This document shows, piece by piece, positions 1 to 8,752 of a DNA stretch of 64,000 nucleotides. Both the position numbers and the translations under genes were made by a program. Under the pieces are notes generated by a model. It saw only the letters and a list, made by a program, of their open reading frames with translations. It searched no databases and was not told the DNA's origin. How positions within the stretch are numbered: the stretch's first letter is position 1; every line of letters begins with the position of its first letter. Origin of the DNA: Shewanella cyperi (GTDB lineage: Bacteria > Pseudomonadota > Gammaproteobacteria > Enterobacterales > Shewanellaceae); contig NZ_CP071501.1 in assembly GCF_017354985.1 (NCBI RefSeq), positions 3,201,001 through 3,265,000 on the forward strand. The letters run 5' to 3'.

Positions 1-128
1 TCGATACCGGCTGCCGCACCCCGGTGGAAAGCCTTATCCGCCATGCCGACCAACTTATGTACCTGGCCAAACAGGATGGCGGAAACCGGGTCTACTGCGA
101 TCACAAAGACATGGCGGTAACGGCATAA
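1..128 (+). CDS. C-terminal end of a GGDEF-domain protein (partial)
   Basis: Reading frame 3 is open from the window edge to a TAA at 126-128 and gives 41 residues. They include ADQLMYLAKQDGGNRV, which is the typical last helix of a GGDEF diguanylate cyclase domain (A-D-x-A-[ML]-Y-x-A-K-x-x-G-[RK]-N). The GGDEF motif and any sensor domain lie outside the window, so activity and input cannot be judged. Only about 15 residues follow the domain, so the protein ends with GGDEF. The gene is convergent with the copper genes that follow. Confidence 0.8.
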   Translation, partial: DTGCRTPVESLIRHADQLMYLAKQDGGNRVYCDHKDMAVTA

Positions 129-201
129 TCCCCATTCAATCGCCGCTGGTCGCTGCTACGGCAGAGATAGACCCCTACCCCCCTACACTCCCCCGGTAAT
201 G

Positions 202-564
202 TCAGCCCTGTTGTTCAACGAGCAGGGTGCCGCGATACATTTGCATCTGACAATGAAAGGCGTACTCCCCCGGAGCCAGCGCCGGTAACTGAACCGTTCT
301 GGCCTTGTTCAGCGGCAAGGTCTCACTGAGCTGCAAAGCGGGGAACAGCAGGGTTTCAGCACAGGGAGAGGGATCCTTGCGCATAAAGGTCAGCCGCAGC
401 GGCGTTTGGGCCGCGACTTTAATCCGTGCCGGCGAGTAGGTGCCGTTTTCCACCAGGATCACCAACTCCTCCGAGGCCAGGGAGTCTGTCCCGGGGTGAT
501 AGAGCCAGAACCACCAGACTATCAGGGCTATCAGCAGCAGACCGCCAAGATTTACCATCCACAT
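202..564 (-). CDS. Membrane-anchored cupredoxin-like copper protein
   Basis: The 120-residue product starts with one hydrophobic helix (about residues 3-22, rich in L, I and W) that would anchor it in the inner membrane. The rest looks like a single cupredoxin-fold domain facing the periplasm. The C-terminal segment FHCQMQMYRG supplies a His-Cys-Met set typical of copper sites in this fold, and a second Cys precedes it in DPSPCAE. It begins 13 bases after the copA stop in the same direction with a good ribosome site (AGAGGA), so it is the second gene of the copper operon. A role in periplasmic copper binding or hand-over is inferred from the neighbour; no enzyme activity is implied. Confidence 0.75.
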   Translation of the reverse strand: MWMVNLGGLLLIALIVWWFWLYHPGTDSLASEELVILVENGTYSPARIKVAAQTPLRLTFMRKDPSPCAETLLFPALQLSETLPLNKARTVQLPALAPGEYAFHCQMQMYRGTLLVEQQG

Positions 565-577
565 AATGCTTTTCCTC

Positions 578-2827
578 TCAGTGGCGCTGGGCCTTGAACA
601 GCCGCAAGCGGTTGGCGTTGCTGACCACGGTCAGGGACGAGAAGGCCATGGCCGCACCGGCGATGACGGGGCTCAGCAGCAGGCCGAAAACCGGGTACAG
701 AATGCCGGCGGCTAAAGGCACCCCGGCGGCGTTGTAAATAAAGGCGCCAAACAGGTTTTGCTTGATGTTCCTGAGGGTGGCCTTGCTGACAGCGATGGCA
801 TCGGCCAGGCCGTGCAGCGAGCCGCGCATCAGGGTGATGTCGGCGCTTTCAATGGCAACATCCGTGCCCGTGCCAATGGCAAACCCCACATCGGCCATCG
901 CCAGAGCGGGGGCATCATTGATGCCATCCCCTGTCATGCCGACGATTTCCCCCGCCATTTGCAACTCCTGCACCTTGCGGGATTTATCCTGGGGCAGCAC
1001 CTCGGCAAAGTATTCGCTGATACCAACCTTGGCCGCCACGGCCCGGGCTGTGGCGCGATTGTCACCCGTGATCATCACCACGCGGATCCCGTCCTTTTGC
1101 AACCGCCTGATGGCGTCAACCGAATCGGGCTTGATGGGATCGGCCACGGCTATGATGGCCGCCAACTGCCCATCCACAGCCAAATACATGGGGGTCTTGG
1201 CTTCATCGGCCAGGGCCTGCACTGTCTCAAGCTGCTTATCCGGATTGATGCCCCGTTCGCGCATCAGCTTTTCATTGCCCAGCAGCAGCTTGTGTTTCTC
1301 GACCTCCCCCTCTACCCCATGGCCGGCAAGGGCGTTGAATTGGCTCAGTTTGCCCGGAGTGATCCCCTGCTCCCTGGCCGACGCCACCATGGCCAGTGCC
1401 AGCGGGTGCTCAGAGCCGCTCTCCAAACTGGCGGCCAGCCTCAACACGTGCTGGCGCTCAAATGAGCCCAGGGGCAGGACATCGGTGATCTTGGGTGATC
1501 CCAGGGTGATGGTGCCTGTCTTGTCCAGGATCATGGCACTGATCCTGGATGCCGTCTGCAACGCAGCGCCGTTACGGATAAGGACCCCGGCCTCGGCCGC
1601 CTTGCCAACGCCGACCATCACCGACATGGGGGTCGCCAGCCCCAGGGCGCAGGGGCAGGCAATGATAAGCACTGTGGTGGCCGACACCATGGCGAAGGCG
1701 ACCGATGGCTCAGGGCCCACATTGAGCCAAACCAGGGCGCTCAGCACCGCAATGATCATGATGGCGGGGACAAAATAAGCCGAGATCACGTCGGCCAGGC
1801 GGCCTATGGGAGGCTTGGAGTTTTGCGCGCGCCTGACCATTTCAATGATCTGTGCCAACGCTGTGTCTTTGCCGACCCGGGTGGCGCGAAACAACAGGGT
1901 GCCGGTCTTATTGAGCGTACCGGCCACCACTTCGTCGCCGATGCCTTTTTCCACCGGCATGGGTTCGCCGGTCAGCATGGATTCATCCATGGCACTGTGG
2001 CCTTCGATAACCTGACCATCCACGGGAATTTTTTCCCCCGGGCGCACCCGCACGCTATCCTCCAATTTGACCAGCTCTATGGCTATGTCCTGTTCCACGC
2101 CATCCCGTATGACCCGGGCGGTTTTGGCCTGCAAACCTATCAGGCGCTTGATGGCTTCCGAGGTTCGTCCCCGGGCCTTGATTTCCAGCGCCAGTCCCAG
2201 GTCAATCAGCCCTATGATCATGGCCGTGGCCTCAAAATACACATGGCGGGCCATTTCCGGCAGCAGCTGCGGCAGCAGCACCACTGTCATGGAATACAGC
2301 CAGGCCGTGCCCGTACCAAGGGCTATCAGGGTATCCATGTTGGCGGTATGATTTTTCAAAGATTGCCAGGCACCCACATAAAAGTGCCGGCCAGAGAACA
2401 GCATCACCGCCAGGGTCAACAGCCCCACCACCAGCCAGGCCAGTTGTTCGGCGCCTGAGTTGATCGTCATGTCGCCGACGACCAGGCTGTAGAGCATCAG
2501 CGGCACCCCCAGCCCCAGCGCGGCCGTCATGTCGCGGATGAGCTTGCGGTAATAGGCCAAGTCCGCCTGCTCCCGCTCGGCCATGGCATCCACCGCCGGT
2601 TCCAACAAGCTGGCGTGATAACCGGCCGCTTCCACCGCCCGGATCAAGGCCTCCGTTGCCGCTGTGCCGCTGACGGTCACGGTCCGATCGGCTAAGTTCA
2701 TTTCCGCCTTGCTGACACCGCTGACCGTCGTCAGGGCCCGTTCAATCTTGCCAACGCAGCTGGCACAGCTCGCGCCATCGATGATCAATTGACATTCGTT
2801 TGAGGTGACAACCCTTGATTTGCTCAT
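578..2827 (-). CDS. copA: Copper-exporting P1B-type ATPase CopA
   Basis: The product pumps Cu(I) out of the cytoplasm at the cost of ATP. From the ATG at 2827 it has 749 residues: one N-terminal heavy-metal domain with CASC (residues 21-24), then eight predicted membrane helices with the transport motif CPCALG near 391-396, the phosphorylation motif DKTGT near 435, an SEHPLA segment in the nucleotide domain and the hinge [12 protein letters not shown] with one metal domain is the CopA1 export type; E. coli CopA has two such domains. An in-frame TTG at 2833 is a weaker start because AAGGAT sits eight bases before the ATG. It is followed by the cupredoxin gene and preceded by a MerR/CueR-type promoter about 320 bases upstream. 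Confidence 0.93.
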   Translation of the reverse strand: MSKSRVVTSNECQLIIDGASCASCVGKIERALTTVSGVSKAEMNLADRTVTVSGTAATEALIRAVEAAGYHASLLEPAVDAMAEREQADLAYYRKLIRDMTAALGLGVPLMLYSLVVGDMTINSGAEQLAWLVVGLLTLAVMLFSGRHFYVGAWQSLKNHTANMDTLIALGTGTAWLYSMTVVLLPQLLPEMARHVYFEATAMIIGLIDLGLALEIKARGRTSEAIKRLIGLQAKTARVIRDGVEQDIAIELVKLEDSVRVRPGEKIPVDGQVIEGHSAMDESMLTGEPMPVEKGIGDEVVAGTLNKTGTLLFRATRVGKDTALAQIIEMVRRAQNSKPPIGRLADVISAYFVPAIMIIAVLSALVWLNVGPEPSVAFAMVSATTVLIIACPCALGLATPMSVMVGVGKAAEAGVLIRNGAALQTASRISAMILDKTGTITLGSPKITDVLPLGSFERQHVLRLAASLESGSEHPLALAMVASAREQGITPGKLSQFNALAGHGVEGEVEKHKLLLGNEKLMRERGINPDKQLETVQALADEAKTPMYLAVDGQLAAIIAVADPIKPDSVDAIRRLQKDGIRVVMITGDNRATARAVAAKVGISEYFAEVLPQDKSRKVQELQMAGEIVGMTGDGINDAPALAMADVGFAIGTGTDVAIESADITLMRGSLHGLADAIAVSKATLRNIKQNLFGAFIYNAAGVPLAAGILYPVFGLLLSPVIAGAAMAFSSLTVVSNANRLRLFKAQRH

Positions 2828-3021
2828 GTGCAATTATCCTTGCCGTTGATCCCGTCCGACATCGCCCGCAGTGCCATCATGGCCCCGATTCGTCGCCGTT
2901 AAACTGGCCAGTCAGATGGCAAATGGCCTGTTCGCCGGGCGCTTAAAATAAAGCGCAAAGACTCCGCTTCCCAGGCCCAATAAGGCTTGTCGCTTGTCGC
3001 TGTTTGCCTGCCATGTCGGCC

Positions 3022-3059
3022 GCAGCAGCCTCAAGCGGGGGCAGCAGCCTCAAGCGGGT
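3022..3059. repeat. Perfect-phase 19-bp tandem duplication
   Basis: The unit GCAGCAGCCTCAAGCGGGG occurs twice head to tail with one difference at the last base. Since 19 is not a multiple of three, the duplication shifts the frame of the small minus-strand ORF that crosses it. Confidence 0.85.
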
Positions 3060-3120
3060 GCAGAAGCGCTGCCGTAACGGCCATGGAAGACAGGGCGATG
3101 GCAAACTCCAATACTTTCAT
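3031..3120 (-). CDS. Possible short leader ORF of the copA transcript, maybe frameshifted
   Basis: An ATG at 3120 opens 29 codons, starting MKVLEFAIALSSMAVTAALL, which looks like a signal peptide. It starts about 30 bases below the -10 of the MerR-type promoter, so it would be the first frame on the copA messenger. The stop arises inside the second copy of a 19-base duplication. If one copy is removed on paper, the frame runs on to about 51 codons, so this may be a recently broken small exported protein. The ribosome site is poor and I do not recognise the family; it could also be chance. Confidence 0.25.
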   Translation of the reverse strand: MKVLEFAIALSSMAVTAALLHPLEAAAPA

Positions 3121-3151
3121 CTGCAGGACTTTTTCTCTTACCCGTGTATTC

Positions 3152-3182
3152 AGCATAGACCTGTGTCTTACACAAAGGTCAA
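3152..3182 (-). promoter_or_regulatory. MerR/CueR-type promoter-operator for copA
   Basis: On the minus strand TTGACC (3182-3177) and TATGCT (3157-3152) are separated by exactly 19 bases, the over-long spacer typical of MerR-family promoters. The spacer carries an imperfect dyad, ACCTTTGTG / ACACAGGT, in the same place as the CueR site of E. coli copA. A copper-responsive CueR-like activator is the likely reader. No cueR gene is in the window. Confidence 0.7.
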
Positions 3183-3328
3183 ATGTGAATTTGTCGCGGA
3201 ATTTTGCTTTCCGTACCTCTGTGCTGACACCTCGTTCCGGGTCATTTCAACCAAGGATTAGGGGTGCCAAAGTGCGGCAGTGATTGATGAAAGGTGTTCC
3301 ACTCTAGCCATGGCGGAACAGGCGAGGC

Positions 3329-3691
3329 AACTCAAAGAGATATTGCGAAGTCTAAATGTTGCACCGTTCCCCCTTCGGAGCCGCTGAGGTCGATGAGCTT
3401 GGGCGCGTAGCCGAGGTAAGGATACCGAGGCTACTTCGGTCGAGCAGGGTGAGTGTCGCGCAGCGACAAGCTCACGAACGCGAGGCATGGAGCCGAGCTG
3501 GGGTGGATTTACATGGACGTAAATCCGAGAGTCTGTCGCGTTGGCCGTTTCGCCCATAAACCCGAGGGGCTTTCGGCTCCGGTTGGGGGTCGCTGGGGGA
3601 TTGGATAAGGGGGCAAGTCGACACTGCCCCCTTTCCCCGGGTGTGGGTTGGAGACCCACGACTTTCTGCCGCTGGCACAGCGGCTATCTTT
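3329..3691. repeat. Dispersed non-coding repeat, copy 1 (uninterrupted)
   Basis: From AACTCAAAGAG to GCGGCTATCTTT this segment reappears at 51482-53014, with an internal insertion/deletion and, in the second copy, an IS element. The most conserved part (about 3530-3691) contains CGCCCATAAACCCGAGGGGC and a GGGGGCAAGT...ACTGCCCCC inverted repeat. Both strands have open frames across it but none resembles a known protein. Copy 1 has an extra block (about 3420-3520) absent from copy 2. It shows the empty target site of the IS. Confidence 0.8.
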
Positions 3692-3771
3692 ATACCTGCT
3701 TCGGCATCAATTCCTTGATGCTACTCATCACACTTGGCTGTCCAAAAACGCAGTACCGCCAAGGCGCGGGC

Positions 3772-6078
3772 TCAGCCACCCAGGATCCGCTTCCACCAGG
3801 GCAGCGGATCACCGCAATTGGCAGCGGGATGCCAACTCTCCATCCGGGCGGGGGCCGCCACTGCCCCTCGGCACTGCTTTTCCATCGCCTTACCGGTGGC
3901 GGGATCGAAGTAACCGTTCACTATGCCGTTCTCCGGCGTCATCCTCAGGCTCACCGGCGGCCTTTGCTGCAGGAAGGCCTGGTAGATGGCCATGGCGCCG
4001 CTGGAACCATAAAGGCTGGTCTTGCCGTTGTCGTCACGGCCGACCCAGACGGCCGCCACGTTACGCTCGTCAAAACCGGCGAACCAGGAGTCGCGGCTGT
4101 CGTTGCTGGTGCCCGTCTTGCCCGCCAACACCTGCCCTGGGAAGGCGGCGCCGAGTTTGGCGGCCGTGCCCTGACTGACCACCTTGGTCATGGCGTATTG
4201 CACCAGGAAGGCGGTTTCGGGCGTCAAGCCCTGGCTGGCCGAAGGCCGGCTTGCGGTCAGGGGCTCATTGTTGCTGTCGAGCACATCGGTCACAGCGACA
4301 AGGGATCGGTAACGACCATTGTCGGCCAGGGTTTGATAGATCTGCGCCACCATCAAGGGCGAACCGTTGACCGCCCCCAGCAGCATGGAAGGATAAGGGT
4401 TCACGGGTTCAGTCCAACCCACCTTGTCCATTGTGGTTGCCACCGAATCCACCCCTATGGCCATGCCCAGGTTCACCGTCGGCACGTTCATCGATTTGCT
4501 GATGGCGGTGAGCAGGCTTACCTGGCCGCTGAACTGCTTGTCGACGTTTTGCGGTGACCAGGTCTTGCCCTGCTCGTTGGTGAGTGTGATGGGCTCATCC
4601 TTGATGGGGGTCAGCAAGTGATACTTGTCGCCCTGATCCAGCGCGGTGGCATAGACGAAAGGCTTTATCAGTGAACCTATGGGTCGGCGCATTTCGCTGG
4701 CCCGGTTATAGCCTTCAAAATCCGGATGGCGGTCGCCGACCATGGCGGCTATGCCGCCGGAATACTTGTCGGTGACCACCATGGCCGCCTGCAACTGGGG
4801 ACTGTCCTTGCCCAGACGCTTCATGGTGTCACGCACCGCCTGCTCCGCCGCTTCCTGGGCCACGGGATCCAGCGTGGTGTAAACCTTGATGCCGGAGGTT
4901 TTCAGCAGACTGTCGCCCCAACGCTGTGCCAGTTCCTGCTTCACAGTGGCGAAGAAGGCCGGCAACTTCTGGTGCACCGGCTTATCGGCCCGGCGCAGCC
5001 CCAGCGGCGACTCGGCCGCCACCTGATAGTCCTGTACCGACAGCTTGCCGGCCTCCATCAAGAGCCGCAGCACAAGATCGCGCCGCTCCTGGGCCCGCTC
5101 GGCAAAACGCCAGGGATTGTAATAGGACGGGCCCTTGATCACCGCCACCAGAAACGCCTGCTGCGCCAGCGTCAGCTCGGCTATGGGGCGACCGAAATAG
5201 AACTGGGACGCCAGCCCCATGCCGTGGACGGCGCGGGACTTGTCCTGGCCCATGTAGACCTCGTTGAGGTAGGCCTCGAGGATCTCGTCCTTGCTGTAGC
5301 GGAAGTCAATGATGATGGCCATCAGGGCTTCGCGCAGCTTACGGATAAGGGAGCGCTCGCTGGAGAGGAAGAAGTTTTTCGCCAGCTGCTGGGTCAGGGT
5401 CGAACCGCCCTGCACCGTGCGGCCGGCACTGATATTAACGAAGGCCGCCCGCAAAATGGCAAAGGGATTGATACCATGGTGATCGTAGAAGCTGCGATCT
5501 TCCACCAGGATCAGCGCGTCCACTATGGACTTGGGGATCTCGGCGGTGGGCACAAACAACCTGTCCTCACCGTCACCGGCGATGATTCGGTCGAGCAATA
5601 CCGGCTCCAGATGGAATACCGCCAACTCGCGCTTATCGCTCTGGCGCGCCACCGAGGCCACGCCGTCACTGTCAAAGCTTATCATCACCCGCTCGGCACT
5701 TTTGCTGCCCTGGGGATGGCGGAAGGGACGGCGCCAGAGGTCGATGCGCGTGCTTGACGCGGAAAACTCCCCCACCTGACGCGGATTGGCCACCTTGCGG
5801 TAACCCAGTAGCTTGAGTTCGTCCATCAACTGGGCGTGACTCACGGCGGCCCCGGGATACAGGGCCATGGAGCGGCTGAAGACCTGGGCCGGCAAATACC
5901 ATTTCTGGCCCTCAAACTTGCGGGCAATGATCTGGTCGAGATAAATGCTGTACATGACCAGGGCCGCCATGGCGACAAGGGCCAGCTTCCAACTCAGGGA
6001 CCAGCTGCGCTTAAGCCAGGAGGGTTTGGCTGCGGCCTTGGTGCGGCCGCGTTTTTTGCTCACTTTCTTTACTGTCAT
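3772..6078 (-). CDS. mrcB: Bifunctional penicillin-binding protein 1b
   Basis: A class A PBP that polymerises lipid II and cross-links the peptides in the periplasm. The 768 residues show a basic cytoplasmic tail, one membrane helix (about 30-48), a UB2H-like region (about 60-150), a GT51 glycosyltransferase domain with the catalytic Glu in EDRSFYDHHG (E193) and QGGSTLTQQLAKN, then the transpeptidase domain with SLIK (S469/K472), SMN (529-531) and KTGT (654-657). All catalytic motifs are intact. It lies 74 bases after hrpB in the same direction, the same pairing as in E. coli but in another order. The UB2H domain suggests activation by an LpoB-type lipoprotein. Confidence 0.95.
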   Translation of the reverse strand: MTVKKVSKKRGRTKAAAKPSWLKRSWSLSWKLALVAMAALVMYSIYLDQIIARKFEGQKWYLPAQVFSRSMALYPGAAVSHAQLMDELKLLGYRKVANPRQVGEFSASSTRIDLWRRPFRHPQGSKSAERVMISFDSDGVASVARQSDKRELAVFHLEPVLLDRIIAGDGEDRLFVPTAEIPKSIVDALILVEDRSFYDHHGINPFAILRAAFVNISAGRTVQGGSTLTQQLAKNFFLSSERSLIRKLREALMAIIIDFRYSKDEILEAYLNEVYMGQDKSRAVHGMGLASQFYFGRPIAELTLAQQAFLVAVIKGPSYYNPWRFAERAQERRDLVLRLLMEAGKLSVQDYQVAAESPLGLRRADKPVHQKLPAFFATVKQELAQRWGDSLLKTSGIKVYTTLDPVAQEAAEQAVRDTMKRLGKDSPQLQAAMVVTDKYSGGIAAMVGDRHPDFEGYNRASEMRRPIGSLIKPFVYATALDQGDKYHLLTPIKDEPITLTNEQGKTWSPQNVDKQFSGQVSLLTAISKSMNVPTVNLGMAIGVDSVATTMDKVGWTEPVNPYPSMLLGAVNGSPLMVAQIYQTLADNGRYRSLVAVTDVLDSNNEPLTASRPSASQGLTPETAFLVQYAMTKVVSQGTAAKLGAAFPGQVLAGKTGTSNDSRDSWFAGFDERNVAAVWVGRDDNGKTSLYGSSGAMAIYQAFLQQRPPVSLRMTPENGIVNGYFDPATGKAMEKQCRGAVAAPARMESWHPAANCGDPLPWWKRILGG

Positions 6079-6152
6079 TTGTTCACTGTCAATGCGTTAC
6101 TGTGCTTGCGATGCCGGCATATGCCCATCGCCATCTCCCTGTCCGTTGCGCC

Positions 6153-8672
6153 TCAGTCGGCGGAATTGGCCAGGGTCTTTTTCTTGGTAAATTTGGTCGG
6201 CAGCGTCCCGGCGGGATCGTCCGGCCACAAATGTTTGGGGTAGCGGCCGCGCATCTCTTTCTTGACCTCTACATAGGGTCCGGCCCAGAAGCTGGCCAGA
6301 TCGGCGGTCAGTGCCAGGGGGCGCTGGGCCGGGGACAAGAGTTCCATGGTCAGCTTCAACCGCCCCTGGGCCAGCACAGGGGTCTGGGCCATGCCGTAGG
6401 CCTCCTGCAATCTGACCCTGAGCAGGGCCCGGCCGTCGGCCTCGTAGCGGATTGGTGCCCGGGTTCCGGTGGCCATGGGGTAATGGGTCGGCAGCACCTC
6501 GTCCAGCAGCTGTTTTTGCTGCCAATTGAGCCCCTGTTCCAGCAACCGGGCGCAGTTCAGGGCCTTGAGTTGCTCCAGGTTATTGACCTGCTCCAGATAG
6601 GGCGCCAGCCATTGCTCCAGCCTGGCCAGCAGCCCCTGCTCGCTGCAATCGGGCCAATCACCGCCGAGCAGCTCGGCGGCCAGAACCAGGCGCTGGCAAA
6701 TTTGCTGAAAATCCTCGTCCAAATTCAGCTGGCTAAGGCCCTTGCTGCGGATCCTGTCGAGCCAGGCGGCGGTTTTCAGCGCCCTGGGCACAGACTGCAG
6801 CTGTGTGCGCTTCAGCACCAACTGCCCGAGTTTCAGTTGCCGCTCGGCGACAAAGCGCCCCTTGGCCTCATCGAAACCGCTGTGGTCGTGCTCAAGGGTC
6901 AAAAACGCCAGCGGGCCATCGAGCCAGCGCGGGTCAAAATCGGCGGCGAGCCAGATGCGGCCACTGCTGCGGCCCTCGGTCTCGCCAAAGTCCGCCACCA
7001 CCAGCATGGGGGCCTGGCTTAAGGGGTCGCTCTCATCCAGGGACACACCCGTGCCGTTGGCCAGCAAAAAGCCCTGTTGACCGCGAGCCAGGGCAATGCG
7101 GTCGGGGAAGGCCAGCGCCAGCAGCAGGCCCATGTCCCTTGGGTGGGCTTCGCGCTGCACCTGGGCCAGATCGGCACTCAGCCCCAGCTTGGCCAGCCAT
7201 TGACGCACCTGCTGGGCACTCTGGCCCGTGGTACCAAAACGCAGGTAGTTGCTGATATCGGCCCCGAGCCTTGGCAGGCCGCGGCCCTCAAGGATCGCCG
7301 CCAGCACACAGGCCAGCGGTGCCAACAGGGGGTCATCCAGTTCCCGCGCCAACAGCCTGGACTTGAGCAGCATGTGCGCCAGACGCGGATGGCAACCCAG
7401 CTTGTGGGCCTCGCGCCCAAGGGGCGTCAGCTTGCGCTCCGCGTCCACCAGCTCCAGGTTGTGCAGCAGTTCCCAGGCCAGGGTCTCGTTTACAGACGGT
7501 GCCGGGCTCAGCAGCGGCAGCTCACCGAAGGCGCGCACACCCCAGGCGGCGCATTCCAACGCCATGGACACCAGCTCGCCGCGGGCGATTTCCGGCTCCT
7601 CGGCCTTGGCCATGCGATCCTGCTCTTCCTGGCTCCAGAGCCGCAGGCAATAGCCCGGCGCCAGACGCCCGGCACGGCCGGCCCTCTGGGTACTGGACGC
7701 CTGACTGATGCGCCGCAGCGCCAGACGCGATACCCCGGTGCGGGGATTGAAGGCGGCCTGGCGCACCAGGCCCGAGTCCACCACCAGGGTCACCCCGTCT
7801 ATGGTCAAACTGGATTCCGCCAGATTGGTGGCCAGCACCAGCTTGCGCCGCCCGGAGGGATCCGGGCTCAGGGCCCGGTCCTGCTCGGCATTGCCGAGTT
7901 CGCCGTAAAGGGGACAGATGGCAATATCGTTCAGGCGTTCACCGAGGCGTTCGGCGATAAAGCCCGCGAGGCGCTCGATTTCCGCCTTGCCGGGCAAAAA
8001 GGCCAGCACTGTGCCCGCCGCCACGCCTTCGGGCAGCATGACTTTGCCGCTCAGCAGCTCCAGCAGACTGGCGCCCATGTGCTCCAGCCAGTCCCGCTTG
8101 CCGGGAGCGCTGTAGCCCAGGGTCACCGGGAAACTGCGGCCCTCGCTTTGCAGCAGTTTGGCGTCCGGCATCAAGGTCGTCAGCGGCAAGCCGCTGAGGG
8201 TGGCCGACATGGCCAGAATGCCAAGATCATCCCGCAGGGAGGATTGCACCTCCAGCGCCAGCGCCAAACCGAGATCCGTGCTCAGGTGCCGTTCGTGGAT
8301 TTCATCGAAAATGATCAGCGCTATGCCGGAGAGTTCGGGATCGTCCTGGATCATCCGGGTCAAAATCCCTTCGGTCACCACCTCAAGGCGGGTATGGCGG
8401 CTGACTTTGCTGTCACCGCGCACCCGGTAACCCACCTCGGCGCCGAGTTCACAACCGCGCTGGGCGGCGATAAAACGCGCCACCGAGCGGGCCGCCACCC
8501 TTCTGGGCTCCAACATCAGGATCTTGCCATCAAGTTCCGGCCAATCGAGCATGGCCAGCGGCAGCGCCGTGGATTTACCGGCACCTGTGGGAGCTTCGAG
8601 AATAATTTGCTTATGGCTTGCCAGGGCCTGACGCAGCGGCGCCAGCAGGGCCGTAATGGGAACTTGGTTCAA
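6153..8672 (-). CDS. hrpB: ATP-dependent RNA helicase HrpB
   Basis: A DEAH-box helicase of 839 residues, close to the usual 810-840. Visible are Walker A GAGKST (about 30-35), DEIHER in motif II, SATLSG in motif III, and QRAGRAGR in motif VI, followed by the HA2 and the HrpB-specific C-terminal domain. It is an orphan helicase with no settled substrate; the family is non-essential. It precedes mrcB on the same strand and probably shares its transcript. The start at 8672 gives the expected N-terminus with the ATP loop about 28 residues in. Confidence 0.93.
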   Translation of the reverse strand: MNQVPITALLAPLRQALASHKQIILEAPTGAGKSTALPLAMLDWPELDGKILMLEPRRVAARSVARFIAAQRGCELGAEVGYRVRGDSKVSRHTRLEVVTEGILTRMIQDDPELSGIALIIFDEIHERHLSTDLGLALALEVQSSLRDDLGILAMSATLSGLPLTTLMPDAKLLQSEGRSFPVTLGYSAPGKRDWLEHMGASLLELLSGKVMLPEGVAAGTVLAFLPGKAEIERLAGFIAERLGERLNDIAICPLYGELGNAEQDRALSPDPSGRRKLVLATNLAESSLTIDGVTLVVDSGLVRQAAFNPRTGVSRLALRRISQASSTQRAGRAGRLAPGYCLRLWSQEEQDRMAKAEEPEIARGELVSMALECAAWGVRAFGELPLLSPAPSVNETLAWELLHNLELVDAERKLTPLGREAHKLGCHPRLAHMLLKSRLLARELDDPLLAPLACVLAAILEGRGLPRLGADISNYLRFGTTGQSAQQVRQWLAKLGLSADLAQVQREAHPRDMGLLLALAFPDRIALARGQQGFLLANGTGVSLDESDPLSQAPMLVVADFGETEGRSSGRIWLAADFDPRWLDGPLAFLTLEHDHSGFDEAKGRFVAERQLKLGQLVLKRTQLQSVPRALKTAAWLDRIRSKGLSQLNLDEDFQQICQRLVLAAELLGGDWPDCSEQGLLARLEQWLAPYLEQVNNLEQLKALNCARLLEQGLNWQQKQLLDEVLPTHYPMATGTRAPIRYEADGRALLRVRLQEAYGMAQTPVLAQGRLKLTMELLSPAQRPLALTADLASFWAGPYVEVKKEMRGRYPKHLWPDDPAGTLPTKFTKKKTLANSAD

Positions 8673-8752
8673 ATCCGCTCTGGGTGTGCAAATGGATGGC
8701 GGCCAGTGTACTAAGATTCCGCAGCGAGTGCCATGGCAGGCACTCGGCCTGC

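Larger units (their letters stand above)
2828..3328. other. Long leader and intergenic region upstream of copA
   Basis: This stretch lies between copA and the dispersed repeat. It holds the MerR-type promoter (3152-3182), a 30-codon minus-strand reading frame with a signal-peptide-like sequence (3031-3120) and a 19-base tandem duplication (3022-3059). Nothing else coding is convincing; plus-strand frames here have no ribosome sites or recognisable domains. Confidence 0.6.

Noticed and set aside
3258..3659. Minus-strand frame across the dispersed repeat
   Set aside because: The sequence is a low-complexity translation of repeat DNA; the frame is broken in copy 2.
7077..8714. 545-codon plus-strand frame opposite hrpB
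   Set aside because: No motif and a Gln/Gly/Arg bias of a shadow frame; hrpB carries all helicase motifs.
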